A stretch of DNA of 46,453 nt, taken from NCBI RefSeq assembly GCF_002705925.1, contig NZ_NKRE01000001.1, positions 5,190,962 to 5,237,414 of the forward strand, in the 5' to 3' direction. The notes under the pieces are model-generated. The model searched no databases. It saw only the letters and a program-made list of their open reading frames with translations, and was not told the DNA's origin. This document shows, in pieces, positions 40,796 to 46,453 of the stretch; position 1 is the stretch's first letter, and the number at the start of each line of letters is the position of its first letter. Origin of the DNA: Mycobacterium ostraviense (lineage in GTDB: Bacteria; Actinomycetota; Actinomycetes; Mycobacteriales; Mycobacteriaceae). A program made the translations under genes and the position numbers.

Positions 40796-42766
40796 TCAAT
40801 CACGGTCTCGCAGCGTGAATCGTGAATAGCTTCCTTCCGGCAGCGCGAGCGCCAGATAGTGACCATTTTCAGTGAGCAGCAGACCCGCGTCGATCAGATC
40901 GGCGAGCACGCCCGGCAGAGTTTCTGGGCCACCGTGCTTCTCGGCAAGCGCCTCAAGGTGGGCCACGCCATGCACCCGGTCGCATGCGAGAAGCACCTCG
41001 CGGTATAGCCCGTCGAGCACATAATGCGGTCGGCGCGCTGCGGGCCGAAGATCCCTTATCGACAAGTGATTTTCGTTGTCGACGTATAAGAGCTCGCTTG
41101 TGGAGTGGTTCTGCGCCCACATATCGAGTTGCTCGAGCAGCGGGGCAGTGTAGTGGTGGACCTGCCGCCCGTCTGCGTAGTCGAATCGGAAAAAGTAGGC
41201 CAGGTTTGCAATGGCCGGTGCCGGCAAGTCGTACAGGTGCTCGTAGGCCAAATGCGGTCGGACGTTGGTGATGCCGAAGTCCTGCGCCTGTTCGAAGTAG
41301 GGGCTGAACCGGTCGAGCCGAATTGGCGCCCTCATACCCGGCGGTTGCAGATGAGTCAGCAGGGGCACCAATGCCGTGCACTGCTCGTAATCGCGGGCTG
41401 TTTCACCGGGAAAGCCCCAAATCATATTCCACGCCACATCGATGCCCAATTCTCGACACCACTTGAGCGTCTGGATGTTCTGCAACATGGTGACGCCCTT
41501 GCGCATCAACCGCAGGATGTGGGTGCTCAGGCTCTCGATGCCCGGTTGCACACAGATGACACCAGCGTCACGCAGCACGCGCAGTTGATCCTTGGCGACG
41601 TTCGACTTGATCTCGTAGAACAGGTTCAGATCTGTGACGCTATCGCGCAGCCGAGGAAGAAAAGTCCGGAAGTAGCTCGTGTCGAGGATGTTATCGACGA
41701 CACTGATTGCGCGGCCGGGGTAGCGTTGATTCAACGCCATCAGCTCGTCGAGCGCGCGCTGCGGTCGTTTGCTGCGGTACGCCATGCTTAAGCCGTTGAG
41801 ACCGCAAAATGTGCAGTGGTGTTTGGCGCCCCACCAGCACCCTCGCGACGTCTCGAACGTCACCCGAACGGGCGCCGGGGCGACGTCAGATTCGAAGTGC
41901 AACTGTTGGAAAAAGTCGTCATAGTCCGGGTAAGGCAGCGCATTGAGGTCAACAAACCCGGTTTGCTCGTTCGATGGCGCCAACGTCGAAGGCGCGTCGG
42001 CCAGCGAAAGAGTCCGGCGAGTCAGGACGCCAGGTAGTCCATCAATGGACTCACCAGCCAGGACTCGAAGCACCAGCTGCGGGAACACCGCGTCTGCCTC
42101 ACCCGACACCACTGCGTCGAGGAAGCCGAACTGGTGCACCGCCTCGCTGCCCATGGCGCCTTCGACGTTGGCGCCGCCGATCAGAAGGAACGTTTCCGGG
42201 AGGGCTTGCCTAACCCGTGATGCCAGTGCCAGGGAAGCGATCTGCTGCTGAAACACACTGGTGAAGCCGAGAATCCGCGGACGGCGGCACACCACTTCGT
42301 CGACGCAGTCGTCGAGGAAGGGCGCCACCGCAACGCGGGCGCGCAACACTTCCTCGATGAACTCCTCGCGCTCCGGTGCATCAGCCGCGAAGCGGTGCGA
42401 AGACCAAAAGTCATCACTGCGTGAGCCGCGGCCGCGATCCCGGAGGACCTCCTCCACGTAGGCGGCACTGTCTAGGCGCCCCGGTCCCCACAGCGCTTCG
42501 GCGAACAACCACTCGCCGACCAGCGCCGTAAGCCGCGGCGTCCCGTTAGCGAGCTCGAAATACAGCTGCGTCCCGATCTTCGCTGCGAATGGGAACGTGA
42601 AATATCTAACGGCGCAGCTAATTCCAGCCCGGTTGAGACCAGCCTTCAGCAGTCCGAGCGCAATGGACGGATCGCACAGCGAACCGAACGGCATGCTGAC
42701 GAGAAGAACATCGTGATCCGCGGCATCGCGGTTTGATGCGGCCTTCGTCAGCGACTGGTGCTCCAC
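40796..42766 (-). CDS. cobalamin-binding radical SAM RiPP C-methyltransferase (RiPP maturation radical SAM protein 1)
   Basis: 656 residues. Residues about 15-270 form a B12-binding Rossmann domain (ILGFTSVFQQQIASLALASR, then LLIGGANVEGAMG; no DxHxxG, as usual in this subgroup). The radical SAM core follows with the cluster motif SRGCWWGAKHHCTFCGLNG (about residues 309-327), a CX7CX2C spacing that together with GCWWG is diagnostic for the bottromycin-type peptide C-methyltransferase family. Such enzymes put methyl groups on unactivated carbons of Val, Pro, Phe and other residues in a precursor peptide. A C-terminal region of about 130 residues ends the protein. GTG 42766 with AGGGG 6 bases upstream. 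It identifies the island as a RiPP cluster. Confidence 0.93.
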   Translation of the reverse strand: MEHQSLTKAASNRDAADHDVLLVSMPFGSLCDPSIALGLLKAGLNRAGISCAVRYFTFPFAAKIGTQLYFELANGTPRLTALVGEWLFAEALWGPGRLDSAAYVEEVLRDRGRGSRSDDFWSSHRFAADAPEREEFIEEVLRARVAVAPFLDDCVDEVVCRRPRILGFTSVFQQQIASLALASRVRQALPETFLLIGGANVEGAMGSEAVHQFGFLDAVVSGEADAVFPQLVLRVLAGESIDGLPGVLTRRTLSLADAPSTLAPSNEQTGFVDLNALPYPDYDDFFQQLHFESDVAPAPVRVTFETSRGCWWGAKHHCTFCGLNGLSMAYRSKRPQRALDELMALNQRYPGRAISVVDNILDTSYFRTFLPRLRDSVTDLNLFYEIKSNVAKDQLRVLRDAGVICVQPGIESLSTHILRLMRKGVTMLQNIQTLKWCRELGIDVAWNMIWGFPGETARDYEQCTALVPLLTHLQPPGMRAPIRLDRFSPYFEQAQDFGITNVRPHLAYEHLYDLPAPAIANLAYFFRFDYADGRQVHHYTAPLLEQLDMWAQNHSTSELLYVDNENHLSIRDLRPAARRPHYVLDGLYREVLLACDRVHGVAHLEALAEKHGGPETLPGVLADLIDAGLLLTENGHYLALALPEGSYSRFTLRDRD

Positions 42767-43239
42767 GCAACCCCTACCCTGTTCGCCCTTAGCGAGGATA
42801 CGTCGCGCGATGCGAATAGAGGTAGCGCTCCTCAGTTTCGTGTGGAAATTCGGTGATCTCGTAACCAGCAGATGCTGGATACGGAGTCAGCCGACCGATC
42901 CGTGCAGACCGCCCTCCCGGATCACGATGATGACCCAATATGGCGCCGTCGAGAACCTGGTCCACCCGGAACATCCCACCAGCCGGTGAGCGGAAGCACC
43001 GTCGTCGACGCTATGGATAAGCTTAGGCATATAAGTCGCCCAGGCGATGTCTGGCGGCGCGCTGAATTGGCGCACGAACATCCGTTACGCCACAATGACG
43101 ATCCAGGAGTCCGGGTCGGTCATCGTCAGTTCTGAGACCCATGACGCCAAACGGGATGCCCACCTTCGGCTTTTGCGATGGCGGGAGGACGACGAGCTCA
43201 ATTCCAGAAGATGCGGCACGACTCGCGGGAAAAATTGGG
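42767..43239. other. divergent region between radical SAM and carbamoyltransferase genes
   Basis: 473 bp that must carry both promoters and is the most likely place for the precursor gene. Small ORFs overlap on both strands: minus 43081-42887 (64 codons), minus 42974-42789 (61 codons, ending 22 bp before the radical SAM start, C-terminus YEITEFPHETEERYLYSHR), minus 43124-43086 (12 codons, MTDPDSWIVIVA) and plus 43095-43259 (54 codons). None has a strong ribosome binding site, so no choice is secure. Confidence 0.5.
42887..43081 (-). CDS. candidate RiPP precursor peptide (64 aa)
   Basis: An ORF 120 bp upstream of the radical SAM C-methyltransferase on the same strand. Third-position GC is 75%, higher than in the overlapping frames. 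The N-terminal 45 residues would be a leader (MFVRQFSAPPDIAWATYMPK...) and the C-terminal part contains PYWVIIVIREGGLHGSVG, a Val/Ile-rich segment such as C-methyltransferases act on. A 12-codon ORF just upstream has a similar hydrophobic run (SWIVIVA). There is no clear Shine-Dalgarno sequence. It could equally be a chance frame or, with one frameshift near 42890, the first half of a longer gene ending at 42789. Confidence 0.3.
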   Translation of the reverse strand: MFVRQFSAPPDIAWATYMPKLIHSVDDGASAHRLVGCSGWTRFSTAPYWVIIVIREGGLHGSVG

Positions 43240-43259
43240 ATGAATATCTTGGGGATTAG
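43095..43259 (+). CDS. alternative small ORF (54 aa) overlapping the carbamoyltransferase start
   Basis: Begins MTIQESGSVIVSSETHDAKR and ends GKNWDEYLGD, overlapping the carbamoyltransferase start by 20 bp in another frame. The first 30 codons have the GC-rich third positions of real genes, the rest less so. It is charged and has one Cys. As the ORF directly upstream of a tailoring enzyme it is a second precursor candidate, but no ribosome binding site is visible. Confidence 0.25.
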   Translation: MTIQESGSVIVSSETHDAKRDAHLRLLRWREDDELNSRRCGTTRGKNWDEYLGD

Positions 43260-45000
43260 TGGCTTTGAGAATTCGATGCCGTTCAAGAGAGCCCACTGGC
43301 CATCGCTCGACGAACGCGAGTATCGGATCTCGCAGGGACATGATTCCGCGGCGGCCCTGGTAGTCGACGGCCGGGTCGTGGCCGCCGCGGCAGAAGAGCG
43401 ATTCAATAGGGAAAAGCACAGCCCACGGTTCCCGGTCCGGGCAATCGAGTACTGCCTATCGGAGGCCGGCCTGGCGCTCGCGGACGTTGACGAACTGGCG
43501 CACGGGTTTGATTACGAACCCTACCGGCCCCTGTTCTCGCTCGACCCGGTTGCCTCGGAGCTGTACCGCGAAGTCTATTCCCGCGAGGCACTTCTCCGCC
43601 TCGTCGAGCGAGATCTGAAGGGCTTCCCTGCGGACCGGTTCCATCACGTCGGCCATCACCAAGCGCATGCGGCGAGCGCCTACTTCACGTCAGGGTTTGA
43701 CGAATGCCTGGTCGTCGTCATCGACGGCATGGGCGAGGTGGTTAGCGCGACCGTCTATCGAGCGAGCGCGGGAGGGCTGGAGAAGCTTCACGAAATCTCG
43801 GCGGCCCACTCGATCGGGATCCTGTATTCACTCGTGACGCTGCACCTCGGCTTCGAGTTCGGGGCCGACGAATACAAAATCATGGGACTGGCGCCGTACG
43901 GCGATCCGGAACGGTTCCGCTCGTTCTTCGAACACGCGATTGACCTGCGTCCCAACGGTTCCATCCGGATTCCCCCGCTCACCCTGAACGAATCGCGCGA
44001 AGAGCGGGAGAACCAGCTGGTCACACGCCGCTATCTCGCTGAGCACCTGGGTCCGCCGCGAATGCCGGACGACCCGATCACCGACGACCACCGGGACGTC
44101 GCCGCGGCCTTGCAGGCCGGTCTGGACCGGGCTATGGAACATCTCTGCGGGCACTTCGGCCGACAGACCGGCTTGCGAAAGCTGGCGATGGCCGGCGGCG
44201 TCGCGCTCAATTGCACGGCGAACGGCAAGCTGCTTCGGTCCGGCCTTTTCGACGACATCTACGTTCAGCCCGCTGCGGGTGACGACGGATCTGCGCTGGG
44301 GGCAGCTCTGCACCGGGCCTCGTTGCATCACAAGGATTTGCCTAATCGACGATTCCCGGTTCCGTTTCTCGGTCCCGCCCATTCGCACGACGCAATCGAA
44401 TCAGCGATCTCCGGCGCGGCAGATCGGATCGAGGTGGAACGGTTCGATGGACTGGAGGCGGCGTGTGAGCGCGCGGCTGACCTGATTCGGGACGGTCGGG
44501 TCATCGCGTGGTACCGGGGCCGGATGGAGTTCGGCCCGCGTGCCCTGGGGCACCGCAGTATCCTGGCGGATCCCGGACACCCGGAGATGCGCGGCCGCAT
44601 CAACTCCATGGTCAAGATGCGTGAAGCGTTCCGGCCGTTCGCTCCGGCGGTGACGATCGAGCAGGTGCACCGCTGGTTCGAGGTCCCGCCGATGACCGAG
44701 CTCCCGTACATGATCATCACCGTGGACGTGCGGCAAGAACATCGTGCCCAGCTCCCGGCGGTCACGCACGTCAATGGTTCGGCTCGGGTACAGACGGTTA
44801 GCTCCGGGGACGATGCGTCGTTCCACACCTTGCTTCGCGCCGTCGGCCGCACTACGGGTCGAGAAATGGTCCTCAACACAAGTTTTAACGTGAAGGGGCA
44901 ACCGATCGTGAATACCCCCGCAGAGGCCCTGGAGACATTCCTCAGAACGGGGATCGAGTTCTTGTTCCTGGAGAACACCCTTATCAGCCGTCCCCGGTAG
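43240..45000 (+). CDS. O-carbamoyltransferase, NodU/CmcH/TobZ family
   Basis: 586 residues from ATG 43240 (MNILGISGFENSMPF). N-terminal Kae1/YrdC-type ATPase fold with the metal/nucleotide His motif VGHHQAHAASAYFTSGF (about residue 140) and GGVALNCTANGKL; C-terminal carbamoyltransferase domain (about 395-580) with RGRMEFGPRALGHRSILADP. Family enzymes use carbamoyl phosphate and ATP to carbamoylate a hydroxyl of a small molecule (nodulation factor, cephamycin, tobramycin). A 33-residue N-terminal extension is open but lacks family similarity and a binding site. Its substrate here may be the modified peptide or the product of the NRPS that follows 284 bp later in the same direction. Confidence 0.9.
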   Translation: MNILGISGFENSMPFKRAHWPSLDEREYRISQGHDSAAALVVDGRVVAAAAEERFNREKHSPRFPVRAIEYCLSEAGLALADVDELAHGFDYEPYRPLFSLDPVASELYREVYSREALLRLVERDLKGFPADRFHHVGHHQAHAASAYFTSGFDECLVVVIDGMGEVVSATVYRASAGGLEKLHEISAAHSIGILYSLVTLHLGFEFGADEYKIMGLAPYGDPERFRSFFEHAIDLRPNGSIRIPPLTLNESREERENQLVTRRYLAEHLGPPRMPDDPITDDHRDVAAALQAGLDRAMEHLCGHFGRQTGLRKLAMAGGVALNCTANGKLLRSGLFDDIYVQPAAGDDGSALGAALHRASLHHKDLPNRRFPVPFLGPAHSHDAIESAISGAADRIEVERFDGLEAACERAADLIRDGRVIAWYRGRMEFGPRALGHRSILADPGHPEMRGRINSMVKMREAFRPFAPAVTIEQVHRWFEVPPMTELPYMIITVDVRQEHRAQLPAVTHVNGSARVQTVSSGDDASFHTLLRAVGRTTGREMVLNTSFNVKGQPIVNTPAEALETFLRTGIEFLFLENTLISRPR

Positions 45001-45079
45001 TCGAAACCGGACCGCGAAGAGACGGACCTCGGCTCCGCGCTTACGGCACTCGGCGTGCACCAGTGGCTACTTCAATGCC

Positions 45080-45235
45080 ATGCGCTTCAAAATGAAAAAC
45101 CTCGGTAAACTTCATCCGGCGTTTGCGCTCAGGCAACCCGCAAATCTGGTAGTGAATAGCTCCAGTGGGATTCTGACACCCTTCGTGCGACTGCTGGCCG
45201 ACCGACCGATCAGGAGGACCGATGCGCACCGATGA
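45080..45235 (+). CDS. small ORF (51 aa) between carbamoyltransferase and NRPS
   Basis: Begins MRFKMKNLGKLHPAFALRQP and continues with a neutral, Ser/Asn-containing middle and an Arg-rich end. Third-position GC is about 63%, lower than in neighbours, and no Shine-Dalgarno sequence is present. It lies in the 284-bp gap downstream of the carbamoyltransferase. It has the size and look of a leader peptide but nothing specific supports a function. Confidence 0.22.
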   Translation: MRFKMKNLGKLHPAFALRQPANLVVNSSSGILTPFVRLLADRPIRRTDAHR

Positions 45236-45284
45236 CCAGCACAGCCTGCGGCCAGCCCTCGCGGCGGTCTCAAAGCTCGCGTAG

Positions 45285-46431
45285 GCGGCGTCCAGTGCTT
45301 TGGGTCAGGTGAGCCGGCCGGGTTTGGAGGGCCGGGTGGGCCCGGATGCGGCTGAGCGTGCTCGGCTGGATGGGTGGGGTAATCGGGCGGTGTTGACCCG
45401 GTCGGGGATTACGCCGGTGTCGGTTCCGGTGTTGTTTGCTGCGCAGGTGGCTCGGTGTCCGGATGCGGTGGCGGTGCGGTTTGAGGGCCGGTCGATGACG
45501 TACCGGGAGCTCGATGTGGCCGCTAATCGGTTGGCGCACTTGCTGGTTGCTTGTGGTGCGGGGCCGGGTGGGTATGTGGCGTTGGTGTTTTCGCGTTGCG
45601 TTGAGGCGATCGTGGCGATGGTGGCGGTGCTCAAAGCGGGGGCGGCGTATCTGCCGATTGATCCGGCGTTGCCCGACGCGCGGATTGGGTTCATGGTTGG
45701 CGACGCCGCGCCGGTCGCCGCGGTCACCATTGGCGGGTTGGGTTCGCGGTTGGACGGGCATGAGTTGGTGGTGATCGATGTCGATGATCCTGCTGTGGGC
45801 GCCCAATCCGGTACCGCGTTGCCGGCGCCGGGTGCGGATGAGATCGCGTATTTGATCTACACCTCGGGTAGCACGGGGGTGCCTAAGGGGGTGGCGGTGA
45901 CCCACCGCAATGTGACTGGGTTGTTTGACGGCCTTGAGGTGGGTGTGCGGTTGGGGTCGGGGCAGGTGTGGGCGCAGTGTCATTCGTATGCCTTCGACTT
46001 TTCGGTGTGGGAGATCTGGGGTGCGTTGTTGCATGGCGGGTGTTTGGTGGTGGTGCCCGAGGCGGTGACGCGGTCGCCGGAGGAGTTTCATGCGTTGCTG
46101 GTTGCCGAGCGGGTCAGTGTGTTGAGTCAAACTCCGTCTGCGGTGGGGGTGTTGGCGCCGGAGGGGTTGGAGTCGGCGGCGTTGGTGGTCGCTGCTGAGC
46201 CCTGCCCGGGCGGGCTGGTGGATCGTTGGGCGCCCGGGCGGGTGATGGTCAATGCTTATGGTCCGACCGAGACGACGGTCTATGCGTCGATCAGTGCCCC
46301 GTTAACGGCGGGTTCGGGGGCGCCGCCGATCGGTGCGCCGGTGCCGGGGGCGGGGTTGTTTGTGTTGGATGGGTGGTTGCGGCCGGTGCCGGCGGGTGTG
46401 GTGGGGGAGTTGTATGTGGCCGGTGCCGGGG
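45285..46431 (+). CDS. non-ribosomal peptide synthetase, adenylation domain (partial)
   Basis: The frame is open from 45285 to the right edge. It contains adenylation core motifs: A1/A2 (YRELDVAANRLAHLL, LKAGAAYLPIDP), A3 (YLIYTSGSTGVPKGVAVTHR), A4 (YAFDFSVWEIWGALLHGG), A5 (VNAYGPTETTVYAS) and the start of A7 (GELYVAGAG), where genomic sequence ends. Substrate-pocket positions in A4 read D, F, W; the substrate is not assignable. The usual linker before A1 is present but no condensation domain is, so it starts a module, perhaps a loading module. The start codon is uncertain: AGGAGG and ATG 45222 lie in the same frame but a TAG at 45282 intervenes; GTG 45309 and TTG 45300 are alternatives without binding sites. 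Confidence 0.88.
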
Positions 46432-46453
46432 CTGTCTCTTATACACATCTCCG
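46432..46453. other. Nextera/Tn5 adapter sequence (artefact)
   Basis: CTGTCTCTTATACACATCT at 46432-46450 is the reverse of the Tn5 mosaic end used in Nextera libraries, and the following CCG continues the standard adapter. It replaces the expected A7-A8 sequence of the NRPS. It is untrimmed library sequence at a contig end, not genomic DNA. Confidence 0.95.

Noticed and set aside
45270..46130. 286-codon minus-strand ORF rich in His, Pro and Arg
   Set aside because: Antisense of the NRPS adenylation domain, whose motifs A1-A5 are unmistakable.

Overview
The window is mycobacterial chromosome. Codon use is very GC-rich, GTG starts are frequent, and from about 1.3 to 33.1 kb the genes follow, with few exceptions, the order of the M. 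tuberculosis H37Rv block Rv2264c to Rv2238c read on the opposite strand. The block includes the FAS-II mycolic-acid operon (fabD-acpM-kasA-kasB-accD6) with its activator mabR, then aceE and ahpE. Protein sequences are close to, but not identical with, M. tuberculosis, so this is another Mycobacterium, probably a slow grower. I do not name a species. Orthology statements rest on remembered sequences and gene order, not on a search.

Layout. 0-7 kb: a C-terminal scrap, a DapB-fold oxidoreductase, an Hsp70-like membrane protein with a Pro/Thr-rich tail, a short-chain dehydrogenase, and an Lnt-like protein whose catalytic Cys is Ser. 7-12 kb: metallo-beta-lactamase and S-nitrosomycothiol reductase (mscR), a PE_PGRS remnant, a methyltransferase, a serine hydrolase and a DUF3145 protein. 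12-15.5 kb: a small plastic region with a broken GH5 glycosidase, an AT-rich patch, a probable leaderless 54-aa ORF, two small secreted proteins and a 10-bp tandem repeat. 15.5-20.2 kb: lipid kinase, FAD oxidase, TetR regulator and glpD1, read from two nearly abutting divergent starts. 20.2-21.3 kb: a frameshifted AbiEi/DUF559 gene bracketed by two copies of a 56-bp palindrome. 21.3-28.2 kb: FAS-II operon and mabR, with a visible MabR-type operator in front of fabD. 28.2-33.2 kb: aceE, a lipoprotein, a DUF3052 protein, ahpE and tRNA-Val.

Immediately beyond the tRNA-Val the M. tuberculosis gene order stops and an accessory biosynthetic island begins (33.3 kb to the end). It encodes a cobalamin-binding radical SAM RiPP C-methyltransferase, a SurA/PpiC-like peptide-maturation protein, a 1049-aa exporter fused to two cyclic-nucleotide-binding domains and a C39-like domain lacking its Cys, an FHA-adenylate/guanylate cyclase, a zinc dehydrogenase, an O-carbamoyltransferase and the start of an NRPS. 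This is the most interesting part: a mycobacterial RiPP system in which the exporter and a nucleotide cyclase lie in one operon, suggesting cyclic-nucleotide control of peptide export. No precursor peptide could be identified with certainty; several small ORFs are listed as candidates.

The last 22 bases are a Nextera transposase adapter, so the right end is a contig end inside a repetitive NRPS gene, not a biological junction.
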